DNA from: an uncultured Anaerolineae bacterium
GTDB taxonomy: Bacteria > Chloroflexota > Anaerolineae > Anaerolineales > Villigracilaceae
Direction of reading: 5' to 3'
Length of the DNA stretch: 7,654 bases
NCBI GenBank assembly: GCA_903882765.1
Contig: CAIRYE010000296.1
Span: 1-7,654 of the forward strand
Shown here: positions 1 to 6,355 of the stretch, in pieces
Numbering within the stretch: the first letter of the stretch is position 1
Layout of the letters: each line of letters opens with the position of its first letter
Made by a program: the position numbers and the translations under genes
Notes under the pieces: model-generated
Database searches by the model: none
What the model was told of the DNA's origin: nothing
The model's input: the letters and a program-made list of their open reading frames with translations, nothing else

Positions 1-1
1 C

Positions 2-481
2 CACGGAGGGCCAGACCAAGCGGTTTACGTTTATACCCAGCCTGATTATGATCAATGGGAATTGCTTGAGAATTTGAAGCTATCACCAGGTACGTTTGGC
101 GAAAACTTGCTAGTTAGTGGATTGGAAAGCGCGGCAGGTGTGATTGGAGATCGTCTTATTTTCAAGGATGTCATTCTGGAAGTTTCAGCCCCACGAATTC
201 CGTGCGCTACCTTGGCGGCTCGGATGGGCGATTCGAAATTTGTGAAGACGTTTGTGAAAATGGAACGGCCCGGTTTTTATTGTCGAGTGATTAAGGAAGG
301 AAAATTGGCTGTAGGGGATTCTTTTACCTATGAACCAACATCTGGGCCACAGGTCACCATTGGCGACCTGTACAAAGACCATTACTCAAATGAGCCTGAG
401 CAAGAAAAAATCAAGCTTTTTCTCTCTGCTCCTATAGCAATTCGAATTCGAAAGAAGATGGAACTGAGGCTAACGATCTAA
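2..481 (+). CDS. MOSC domain-containing protein, YiiM-like (5' end missing)
   Basis: The open frame enters from the left edge, so the true start lies outside the window; 159 residues are visible before the TAA stop. The visible part opens with HGGPDQAVYVY, continues with TFGENL, a GDRL stretch and SAPRIPCATLAARMGD. The Cys codon at 203-205 is the conserved MOSC cysteine, which in this superfamily is thought to bind sulfur or the molybdenum cofactor. Order and spacing match the YiiM branch, whose E. coli member is linked to molybdenum-dependent reduction of N-hydroxylated compounds such as 6-hydroxylaminopurine. That role is family knowledge and cannot be shown here. A TTG at 62 could be mistaken for the start, but the HGGPD motif upstream is in frame and conserved, so the gene is longer. 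No clear terminator follows; clpC begins 115 bases later on the same strand. Confidence 0.9.
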   Translation, partial: HGGPDQAVYVYTQPDYDQWELLENLKLSPGTFGENLLVSGLESAAGVIGDRLIFKDVILEVSAPRIPCATLAARMGDSKFVKTFVKMERPGFYCRVIKEGKLAVGDSFTYEPTSGPQVTIGDLYKDHYSNEPEQEKIKLFLSAPIAIRIRKKMELRLTI

Positions 482-511
482 TTTGGAGTAATTCTAACTA
501 ATTTCTTACAG

Positions 512-538
512 TTGGCACCTTCACTTATTTGGTAGAAT
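512..538 (+). promoter_or_regulatory. Possible sigma-70-type promoter for clpC
   Basis: TTGGCA at 512-517 (one mismatch to TTGACA) and TAGAAT at 533-538 (one mismatch to TATAAT) lie 59 to 85 bases upstream of the clpC start, which would give a leader of roughly 50 bases. The spacer is 15 bases, shorter than the usual 17, so this is only a candidate. I see no CIRCE element and no CtsR-type tandem heptad next to it, so regulation by HrcA or CtsR is not supported by the sequence. Confidence 0.4.
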
Positions 539-580
539 CGAATTAATAAAAATTGCCACTAGGGATATTCAACCTGGTGT

Positions 581-585
581 AGGAG
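581..585 (+). promoter_or_regulatory. Ribosome binding site of clpC
   Basis: AGGAG lies 11 bases before the ATG at 597. The spacing is long, but the next in-frame ATG (606) would be 20 bases away, so 597 is the better start. Confidence 0.6.
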
Positions 586-596
586 ATGTTACTATT

Positions 597-3092
597 ATGG
601 CTGGTATGGAACGATTTACCCAGAGAGCTAGAAAAGTTCTCAGCTTAGCGTATCTTGAAGCTGAAAAAATGAATCATGCCTCCATTGGCACCGAACATTT
701 ACTGATCGGTTTATTAGTGGAAGATGGCGGTATCGCTGGCCGAGTCCTACGCGAATTAGACCTCGACCTGGACCGTACCCGCGAAATTATTTTGCGAACG
801 ATCGGTGATGGAAAAGACGCCCCTCAAGCCAAGCTTGAGTTATCAAATGATACCCAACAGGTTTTAGAATATGCTGTGGATGAAGCCCGTAGATTGGGAC
901 ATCACTATATCGGAACCGAGCACTTATTGCTGGCATTAGTGCGCCACGAAGGCTCCGCCATTGAGATACTTCGAAGGCTAGGTATCACCCCTGATGAGAT
1001 TCGTCGCCAAACACGAACCATGCTGCAGGAATCCAGCACCAAGCCGCCAAGCGCGGATCCAGTTGGTGCCGCAGGAAAAGCGGATGGTAAAAAAGATGAT
1101 AAACAAGCTAAGACACCATTAGTGGATCAGCTTGCTACCGACCTCACCGCCAAAGCGGAACAAGGTAAGCTCGACCCCGTGATCGGCCGCCAAATGGAAA
1201 TCGAGCGGGTGATCCAAATCCTTGCCCGCCGCACCAAAAATAACCCTGCCCTCATAGGTGAACCTGGTGTTGGAAAAACAGCCATCATCGAAGGCTTGGC
1301 GCAACGAATTGTTGAAGGGGATGTACCCGCCCCTCTGATGAACAAAAGAGTTCTGCAGTTGGATGTTGGCTCTCTCATAGCTGGCACCATGTACAGAGGC
1401 CAATTTGAAGAACGATTGAAACGCGTGATCGATGAACTAAAAGCCACTGGCTCGATCCTCTTCATTGATGAGGTTCATATGTTGGTTGGTGCTGGCGCCG
1501 CCGGCTCTTCTGTTGATGCTGCCAACATACTCAAGCCAGCTCTTTCTCGTGGCGAGCTGCAAGTGATTGGCGCTACAACCTTGGATGAATATCGAAAACA
1601 CATCGAGAGCGACGCCGCGCTTGAAAGGCGTTTTCAGCCCGTGCAGGTTGACGAACCATCGGAAGAGGAGACTATCCAAATTCTTCGTGGTATCCGTCCT
1701 GCTTACGAAGAACACCATAAACTGACCATTTCCGACGAAGCGCTGGAAGCAGCCACTCATCTCTCAGCCAGGTATGTAACGGAACGCTTCCTGCCCGATA
1801 AAGCCATCGATCTGATCGATGAATCCTCTTCCCGCGTACGAATGTATAAATCCGCTGGCGCTAAAGAAGCTAAATTGCTATTCACTCAGCTTAAAGAGCT
1901 AAAACAAAGCCGTTCCCTTGCTCAGGAAGATGGAAACACCGAAGAAATTGACAACCTGCAAGAAAAAGTAATAGGCATTGAAGATAAATTGGAACGAATG
2001 CGAACAGCATGGGATAGAGCTACCAGCCCTGTTGTTAGCGCTGAGGATATTGCTGAAGTAGTTTCGATGTGGACCGGTGTTCCGTTGATGCAGATCGCTC
2101 AGGAAGAATCGGAACGATTACTGCACATGGAAGACGAATTGAAGAACTCCATCATTGGTCAGGATGAGGCGATCGAATCCATCTCTCGAGCGGTACGACG
2201 TGCTAGGGCTGGTTTGAAAGATCCCCGCAGACCGATCGGTAGTTTCATCTTTCTCGGCCCAACCGGTGTCGGTAAAACCGAGCTGACAAAGTCGTTGGCG
2301 AAATTTATGTTTGGCAGCGAAGACGCCGCCCTGCAATTGGATATGTCTGAATTTATGGAACGGCATAACGCCGCCCGATTAGTAGGCGCTCCTCCAGGAT
2401 ATGTAGGATACGAAGACGCAGGTCAGTTAACCGAAGCTTTACGCCGCCGCCCATACTCGATCGTTGTTTTTGATGAGATCGAAAAAGCCCATCCTGAAGT
2501 TCACAATATGTTGCTGCAGATCATGGAAGAAGGCCACCTCTCGGATGCCAAAGGCCGTAAAGTAGATTTCCGAAATGCCATTATCGTGATGACATCCAAT
2601 GTCGGGGCGGATATGATCAAGAAGCAAGCCGCACTCGGTTTTGACCTTAAGCGCGACGAAGCCACTGAAGATCGATTATCGTATGAGGAAATGAGAAAGA
2701 AATTAACGGATACCCTCAAGCGAGCATTCCGACCGGAGTTTATCAACCGTCTTGATTCTGTGATCGTGTTCAGATCATTATCGAAGGAAGATATCAATAA
2801 GATCGTAAATCTGGAATTGGATAAAGTGACCCAGCGAGTGAAAGAACACCAAATTGCTTTGGTAGCAACACCCGCGGCATTACAATCCCTTGGCGAGCAG
2901 GGTTTTGACCCAGATATGGGCGCCCGTCCTCTTCGCAGGATCATCCAATTCAACGTTGAAGACCAATTATCTGATGGATTATTGTCAGGCAATTTTACTG
3001 ACGGAGATACTGTTCAGGTGGACTTGGACGAGGATGGCAAGATCGTTCTTGCCAAGATCACTGTTCAGGACGATGTTCCGGAAACATTATAA
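597..3092 (+). CDS. clpC: ATP-dependent Clp protease ATP-binding subunit ClpC
   Basis: This is a hexameric AAA+ unfoldase (831 aa) that feeds proteins to ClpP in the cytoplasm. Domain order: two Clp_N repeats (about 4-145), each with an IGTEHLL motif; a Lys/Asp/Ala/Gly-rich linker (146-173); AAA1 with Walker A GEPGVGKT (221-228), Walker B ILFIDE (287-292) and ALERRF (341-346); a short coiled-coil middle domain (about 422-475); AAA2 with Walker A GPTGVGKT (554-561), a GYVGY pore loop, Walker B IVVFDE (622-627) and sensor-2 GAR (775-777). The short middle domain and the LGF loop at 680-682, which docks ClpP, separate it from the disaggregase ClpB. E33 and E108 match the positions that bind phosphoarginine in Bacillus subtilis ClpC. 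The linker makes it slightly longer than the roughly 810 aa Bacillus protein. No ctsR, mcsA or mcsB is adjacent. A terminator follows directly. Confidence 0.97.
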   Translation: MAGMERFTQRARKVLSLAYLEAEKMNHASIGTEHLLIGLLVEDGGIAGRVLRELDLDLDRTREIILRTIGDGKDAPQAKLELSNDTQQVLEYAVDEARRLGHHYIGTEHLLLALVRHEGSAIEILRRLGITPDEIRRQTRTMLQESSTKPPSADPVGAAGKADGKKDDKQAKTPLVDQLATDLTAKAEQGKLDPVIGRQMEIERVIQILARRTKNNPALIGEPGVGKTAIIEGLAQRIVEGDVPAPLMNKRVLQLDVGSLIAGTMYRGQFEERLKRVIDELKATGSILFIDEVHMLVGAGAAGSSVDAANILKPALSRGELQVIGATTLDEYRKHIESDAALERRFQPVQVDEPSEEETIQILRGIRPAYEEHHKLTISDEALEAATHLSARYVTERFLPDKAIDLIDESSSRVRMYKSAGAKEAKLLFTQLKELKQSRSLAQEDGNTEEIDNLQEKVIGIEDKLERMRTAWDRATSPVVSAEDIAEVVSMWTGVPLMQIAQEESERLLHMEDELKNSIIGQDEAIESISRAVRRARAGLKDPRRPIGSFIFLGPTGVGKTELTKSLAKFMFGSEDAALQLDMSEFMERHNAARLVGAPPGYVGYEDAGQLTEALRRRPYSIVVFDEIEKAHPEVHNMLLQIMEEGHLSDAKGRKVDFRNAIIVMTSNVGADMIKKQAALGFDLKRDEATEDRLSYEEMRKKLTDTLKRAFRPEFINRLDSVIVFRSLSKEDINKIVNLELDKVTQRVKEHQIALVATPAALQSLGEQGFDPDMGARPLRRIIQFNVEDQLSDGLLSGNFTDGDTVQVDLDEDGKIVLAKITVQDDVPETL

Positions 3093-3097
3093 AAGCC

Positions 3098-3130
3098 AAA
3101 AAGCTGCTGGAACCTTCAGCAGCTTTTTTT
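3098..3130 (+). terminator. Rho-independent terminator after clpC
   Basis: AAAAAGCTGCTG (3098-3109) pairs perfectly with CAGCAGC plus the first five T (3117-3128), around a 7-base loop. The T run covers 3124-3130. It starts 5 bases after the clpC stop and ends 22 bases before the msrA start, so it should separate clpC from the msrA operon unless readthrough occurs. Confidence 0.85.
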
Positions 3131-3143
3131 ATCGAACATGTAT

Positions 3144-3147
3144 GGAG
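3144..3147 (+). promoter_or_regulatory. Ribosome binding site that sets the msrA start
   Basis: GGAG sits 5 bases before the ATG at 3153. The in-frame ATG at 3138 lies before this site and only 7 bases after the terminator T run, with no Shine-Dalgarno of its own, so 3153 is preferred. Confidence 0.75.
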
Positions 3148-3152
3148 ACAAA

Positions 3153-3689
3153 ATGAGTCAATCTGAAATAGCAACGCTCGCTGGAGGTTGTTTTTGGTGT
3201 ATTGAAGGTATTTTTCAGCAATTGAAGGGCGTACTAAAAGTGACGTCAGGTTATACCGGAGGTTTTGTAAAAAACCCCACTTACAAGGCGGTTTGTTCGG
3301 ATACAACCGGCCACGCTGAAGCGGTGCAAATTGAATATGACCCTGATGTGATCACCTACGAAGATCTATTGCGGATATTTTTTACGGTTCACGACCCAAC
3401 TACCAAAGATCGGCAGGGCAACGATGTCGGCGCGTCCTATCGCTCTGCGGTCTACTATCATGACGAAGATCAACATAAGACCGTTGAAAAAGTGATCGAT
3501 GAGATCACTCAATTAAAATTGTGGCGAGATCCAATTGTCACTGAAATAGAACCTATGGCAGAGTTTTACTTGGCAGAAGAGTATCATCAGGAATATTTCA
3601 AGAACAACCCCGGCAATCCTTATTGTAAATATGTGATTGAGCCGAAGTTGCTTAAATTTCGCAATCAGTACCTCCATCGGTTAAAATAG
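3153..3689 (+). CDS. msrA: Peptide-methionine (S)-S-oxide reductase MsrA
   Basis: A cytoplasmic enzyme of 178 aa that reduces the S epimer of methionine sulfoxide, free or in proteins, using thioredoxin-type reductants. The catalytic motif GCFWC is at residues 12-16, with C13 as the nucleophile. Other family signatures are SGYTGG, VCSDTTGHAEAV with C48, a YRSAVYYH stretch, and the C-terminal EEYHQEYF followed by NPGNPYCKYVIEPK with C158, a likely recycling cysteine. The catalytic residue is cysteine, not selenocysteine. There is no signal peptide and no fused MsrB domain. The start follows the GGAG site, giving MSQSEIATLAGGCFW. It is the first gene of a compact run: dus begins 22 bases after its stop. 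No convincing promoter was found between the clpC terminator and this gene, so its transcription source is open. Confidence 0.96.
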   Translation: MSQSEIATLAGGCFWCIEGIFQQLKGVLKVTSGYTGGFVKNPTYKAVCSDTTGHAEAVQIEYDPDVITYEDLLRIFFTVHDPTTKDRQGNDVGASYRSAVYYHDEDQHKTVEKVIDEITQLKLWRDPIVTEIEPMAEFYLAEEYHQEYFKNNPGNPYCKYVIEPKLLKFRNQYLHRLK

Positions 3690-3711
3690 CTTTTCAAGGA
3701 AAAAGATCAAT

Positions 3712-4728
3712 TTGAATCCGAACGCGATAGCCCAACCAAATGCCACTTTGGCTGAACCTACCCCCACTTTTTTTGTGCGTGATATTCCTGTCTATGGAGA
3801 TGCTATTCTCGCTCCCATGGATGGTTTTTCAGATTGGCCTTTTCGCTCTATTTGCAGCAAGTTGGGCAGCGCTATGAGCTACACCGAGTTTGTGCGGGCT
3901 CAGCATATTGTAATGGCCTACAAACAAATGGCACCGCGCCTCAAATTCGATGAGTTTGAACGTCCAATGGTGTATCAGATCTATGGTGATGATCCCGATG
4001 AGATCGTACAGGCCGCCATGATGGTTCAGGATAAAAGGCCCGATATCATTGACATCAATATGGGTTGCCCTTCCCGCCGCGTGGTTCATGGCGGAGCGGG
4101 AGTTGGTTTGATGTTGCAACCTTTAAAGGTCGCGAGGATCTTTAGGAAGCTAACGAAAGCCATCCAAATTCCGGTAACCGGGAAGATACGAATAGGGTGG
4201 GAGAATTGCCGCTCTTATCAGCTGATCGCGCGGATCGTCGAAGAAGAAGGCGGATCCTTGATTGCCATCCATGGCAGAACCAAAGAACAAGGCTACTCTG
4301 GTGAGGCAAATTGGGATACCATCGCCGAAATTCGAGCTGCCGTCAAGATCCCCGTTATTGGTAATGGCGATGTAAAGGTTGTCGCTGATATCGAAAGACT
4401 AAAACAATATACTGGCTGTAATGCCGTTATGATCGGCCGTGCCGCGATTGGGAATCCTTGGATCTTCTCAAAGACCGATCGCGATAAAGTAACAGATGCA
4501 ATGGCGTACGATCTATTAACCGACCATCTTCGCCGGCACTTGGATTTTTATGGCGACCGTAAAGGCATGATCCTATTCAGGAAACATGCTATGCAGTACC
4601 TCAAGTTACATTGGTTCCCGAGGGCGGTTCGAACCGAGATCATCACTCAAACAGACCCGCAAGAATTTTTACGTTTGGTTCGAAAAGCTTTCCTGATCGA
4701 AAAACCACTCTCTGAGTTGGAAGTGTGA
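3712..4728 (+). CDS. dus: tRNA-dihydrouridine synthase (DusB/NifR3-like)
   Basis: An FMN enzyme (338 aa) that reduces uridines in the tRNA D-loop with NAD(P)H. The TIM-barrel landmarks appear in order: APMDGFSDWPFR (34-45), MVYQIYG, INMGCPS with the catalytic cysteine C119, GKIRIGW, IHGRTKEQGYSG (186-197), PVIGNGDV (214-221) and VMIGRAAIGNPW (239-250), which binds the flavin phosphate. An RRVVHGGAG segment follows the active-site Cys. The start is TTG, 11 bases after AAGGA (3696-3700). No ATG exists before APMDGF, so an ATG start would destroy the flavin domain; GTG at 3775 is a weaker alternative. Length fits the family. The 3' end overlaps the next gene by four bases. It looks closest to the DusB/NifR3 branch, but which uridine it modifies cannot be told from sequence alone. 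Confidence 0.93.
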   Translation: MNPNAIAQPNATLAEPTPTFFVRDIPVYGDAILAPMDGFSDWPFRSICSKLGSAMSYTEFVRAQHIVMAYKQMAPRLKFDEFERPMVYQIYGDDPDEIVQAAMMVQDKRPDIIDINMGCPSRRVVHGGAGVGLMLQPLKVARIFRKLTKAIQIPVTGKIRIGWENCRSYQLIARIVEEEGGSLIAIHGRTKEQGYSGEANWDTIAEIRAAVKIPVIGNGDVKVVADIERLKQYTGCNAVMIGRAAIGNPWIFSKTDRDKVTDAMAYDLLTDHLRRHLDFYGDRKGMILFRKHAMQYLKLHWFPRAVRTEIITQTDPQEFLRLVRKAFLIEKPLSELEV

Positions 4729-5963
4729 AAACCTATTCGAATGAGGCTCTAAGAACCGTAGCATTACAAACCATAGGCCTAAATGAACCACGTCAAACCA
4801 TAAAACCTACCTTGGCTGAAATGAATGACATGGTGAATCGGCTCGGCGCGGTACAAATTGATACCTTACAAATGGTACATCGCGCCCAATACCTCACACT
4901 GTGGTCGAGGTTAGGGAATTACGACACCTCACTATTTGATATGCTTTGCGGCGATTCCTCAGATCACACTCTGTATGAAGGGTGGTTTCATTGCGCTTGT
5001 TACATCCCCCTCAGTGAATATCGCTACGAAATGGTTCGCCAACGAGCCGCCAGAGATAATGGCCACCATTGGTATAGCGACTGGAGTAAAGAAGAAAAAA
5101 ACCGGCAAAAGATGGCGGACGTACTGCAATTGATCCGTGAACAGGGCGAGATCACAACCGCTTCGTTAGAGGGCGAGAAAACAAAATTCGCGACTTGGTG
5201 GGATTGGCGTCCAGAGAAAATGGCGTTGGAACATTTGTGGACCTATGGTGATCTTATGATCGCGCGCCGTGATAAATTTCGCAAGGTGTATGATCTAACC
5301 GAAAAACTTCTCCCCACCTATGTGGACGTTACAGAGCCAACCGAAGAAGAGCGCAACCGCCATTGGATCGTTGACGGTGTTAAGAGGTTGGGCGTTTGTT
5401 CCCCCAAAACAGCCGGCGATTATACCCATATGCCAAGAGGCAAAGTTCATCCGATCGTGAAACAATTACTGAAGGATGGAAGTTTACAAGAGATAATTGG
5501 CCTCACAAGCACCGGCGCGGAAACACTGTTGATCCATCCCGAAAATATCGATCTGCTTGAAAAAGCCGAAGATGGCCAGCTAAAAGCTACTCGAACTACC
5601 TTTCTCAATCCATTTGATAATTTATGGTGGTCCTTGGGAAGGGATGAACTCTTCTGGGGTTTCAAACAAAGACTCGAAGCCTATACGCCCGCGGCAAAAA
5701 GAATTTATGGGTATTATTGCTTCCCCATTTTGCACAAAGGGAAACTCATCGGCAGGTTTGACCCTAAATTAGATCGCAAACAAGGTATTCTAAATATCCT
5801 AAGCTTCTATTTGGAGCCAGGTATCAGTTTATCAGAGCTAGATCTTGCCGAAATTGCTATAGTGTTCAGAGACTTTATGGCTTTTCACAATGCTAAGGAG
5901 ATCGTGTTTCATCGCTCTTCCCCAGCGGAAATTGGGAAGAGACTTATGGACGCGATTAAATAA
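4725..5963 (+). CDS. ycaQ: YcaQ/AlkX-like winged-helix DNA glycosylase (HTH_42 family)
   Basis: A 412 aa protein, close to the roughly 410 aa of E. coli YcaQ. The family opens DNA interstrand cross-links and removes bulky alkylated bases by cutting the N-glycosidic bond, using tandem winged-helix domains. The signature Q-I-D is at Q44-I45-D46 within GAVQIDTLQMVHRAQY; the QxD form marks the YcaQ/AlkX branch, while the antibiotic self-resistance branch AlkZ has QxQ. Further family landmarks are YEGWFHCACYIP, WWDWRPEKMALEHLW, NPFDNLWW (295-302), YTPAAKRIYGYY (320-331) and GRFDPKLDRK (343-352). The GTG start overlaps the dus stop as GTGA, which suggests translational coupling; no independent Shine-Dalgarno stands out. 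Its stop codon forms the first bases of the terminator palindrome. Glycosylase activity is inferred from family and motif; many homologues are only annotated as winged-helix DNA-binding proteins. Confidence 0.85.
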   Translation: MKTYSNEALRTVALQTIGLNEPRQTIKPTLAEMNDMVNRLGAVQIDTLQMVHRAQYLTLWSRLGNYDTSLFDMLCGDSSDHTLYEGWFHCACYIPLSEYRYEMVRQRAARDNGHHWYSDWSKEEKNRQKMADVLQLIREQGEITTASLEGEKTKFATWWDWRPEKMALEHLWTYGDLMIARRDKFRKVYDLTEKLLPTYVDVTEPTEEERNRHWIVDGVKRLGVCSPKTAGDYTHMPRGKVHPIVKQLLKDGSLQEIIGLTSTGAETLLIHPENIDLLEKAEDGQLKATRTTFLNPFDNLWWSLGRDELFWGFKQRLEAYTPAAKRIYGYYCFPILHKGKLIGRFDPKLDRKQGILNILSFYLEPGISLSELDLAEIAIVFRDFMAFHNAKEIVFHRSSPAEIGKRLMDAIK

Positions 5964-5990
5964 AAATACTGGGCATGCCCAGTATTTTTA
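5961..5990. terminator. Shared bidirectional terminator, perfect 30-bp palindrome
   Basis: The left arm TAAAAATACTGGGCA is the exact reverse complement of the right arm, centred between 5975 and 5976. As RNA it forms a GC-capped stem (ACTGGGC/GCCCAGT) with a four-base CATG loop at most, flanked by A-run and T-run on both strands, so it can stop transcription from either side. It begins with the TAA of the ycaQ-like gene and ends 12 bases from the stop of the opposing YtxH-like gene. Confidence 0.88.
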
Positions 5991-6001
5991 GTATTCACTT
6001 T

Positions 6002-6220
6002 TTAGTTATTGTAAGGGCTGCGCATGCTAGCCAATTGATCTTCCAGCGCTTTTCGTCTTTCTTCTACAGCCGATCTAATTTCGCCAAAAAAACCAGAGGT
6101 CCTTTGTTCAACTTTACCTCTAAAGCTGTCACCAGATTCAGGGGCGAACAATAACGCAATAGCAGCGCCTACTAAACCACCAACAAATAAGCCAACCAAA
6201 AAACCAAACATTTTCCGCAT
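6002..6220 (-). CDS. YtxH-like small membrane protein with glycine zipper
   Basis: A 72 aa protein. After MRK comes one hydrophobic segment (about residues 4-26) with glycine at 6, 10, 14 and 18 and alanine at 22 and 26, a regular small-residue-every-four glycine zipper. Next is LLFAPESGDSFRGKV, the usual YtxH motif, then a charged helix (EIRSAVEERRKALEDQL). YtxH proteins are general-stress-associated small membrane proteins of unknown mechanism; I infer inner-membrane location with the charged tail in the cytoplasm. ATG at 6220 is chosen because GGAGG (6226-6230) lies 5 bases before it. A GTG at 6232 would extend the frame by four residues but overlaps that site. The gene is transcribed divergently from panB and convergently to the ycaQ-like gene. 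It could also act in cell-envelope upkeep; no partner is visible nearby. Confidence 0.85.
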   Translation of the reverse strand: MRKMFGFLVGLFVGGLVGAAIALLFAPESGDSFRGKVEQRTSGFFGEIRSAVEERRKALEDQLASMRSPYNN

Positions 6221-6225
6221 ATAAG

Positions 6226-6230
6226 CCTCC
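6226..6230 (-). promoter_or_regulatory. Ribosome binding site that sets the YtxH-like start
   Basis: GGAGG on the minus strand, 5 bases before the ATG at 6220. A longer frame from GTG 6232 would place this site inside the coding region. Confidence 0.8.
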
Positions 6231-6252
6231 ACTAATCGAATGTGTATATTAA

Positions 6253-6281
6253 ATTATACAATTAGGTTGTGATATTAATGA
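6253..6281 (-). promoter_or_regulatory. Probable promoter of the YtxH-like gene
   Basis: The minus strand carries a perfect TATAAT at 6258-6253, preceded directly by TTG. Transcription would begin near 6246, leaving a leader of about 25 bases with the Shine-Dalgarno in the right place. At a 17-base spacer the -35 region (6281-6276) reads TCATTA, a poor match, so the call rests on the -10 box and its position. Confidence 0.5.
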
Positions 6282-6293
6282 ATTTTTTAATAT
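6272..6293. repeat. AT-only inverted repeat between divergent genes
   Basis: ATATTAA (6272-6278) and TTAATAT (6287-6293) form a perfect 7-bp dyad with an 8-base spacer in the gap between the YtxH-like gene and panB. It overlaps the expected -35 area of the minus-strand promoter and could be an operator. In such AT-rich DNA a chance dyad is quite likely. Confidence 0.3.
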
Positions 6294-6345
6294 TTATCTA
6301 ATACCTTTTGGGTAAACTAGTTAAATAAGCCGGACTCTACCTTTT

Positions 6346-6350
6346 GGAGG
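6346..6350 (+). promoter_or_regulatory. Ribosome binding site that sets the panB start
   Basis: GGAGG, 5 bases before the ATG at 6356. A TTG at 6344 is in frame but overlaps this site, so it is not the start. I could not pick a convincing promoter for panB in the AT-rich stretch upstream (6233-6343). Confidence 0.85.
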
Positions 6351-6355
6351 GTACC

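Noticed and set aside
513..530. Sigma-54-like TGGCAC upstream of clpC.
   Set aside because: The required GC of the -12 element (TTGCA-like) is missing at the right spacing; the downstream bases read TTATTT.
510..560. Possible dyad around the clpC promoter (AGTTGGCA at 510-517 versus TTGCCACT at 553-560).
   Set aside because: The arms pair only with a shift or bulge and lie far apart; not better than chance.
1437..1760. A 107-codon open frame on the minus strand within clpC.
   Set aside because: Antisense to conserved AAA1 sequence, with no domain or ribosome site; shadow frame.
2501..2992. A 163-codon open frame on the minus strand inside clpC.
   Set aside because: It lies wholly opposite conserved AAA2 coding sequence, shows no recognisable domain, and is best explained as a shadow frame.
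3062..3090. TGTTCA and CATTAT, 17 bases apart, as an msrA promoter.
   Set aside because: Only 3 and 4 of 6 consensus bases match, and both lie in clpC coding sequence.
3138..3152. Upstream ATG start for msrA giving five extra residues.
   Set aside because: No Shine-Dalgarno precedes it and it begins just after the terminator T run, while GGAG is ideally placed for 3153.
6267..6293. TTGTGA (6267-6272) with TAATAT (6288-6293) as a panB promoter.
   Set aside because: The spacer is 15 bases and both boxes match poorly; AT-rich DNA gives many such pairs.
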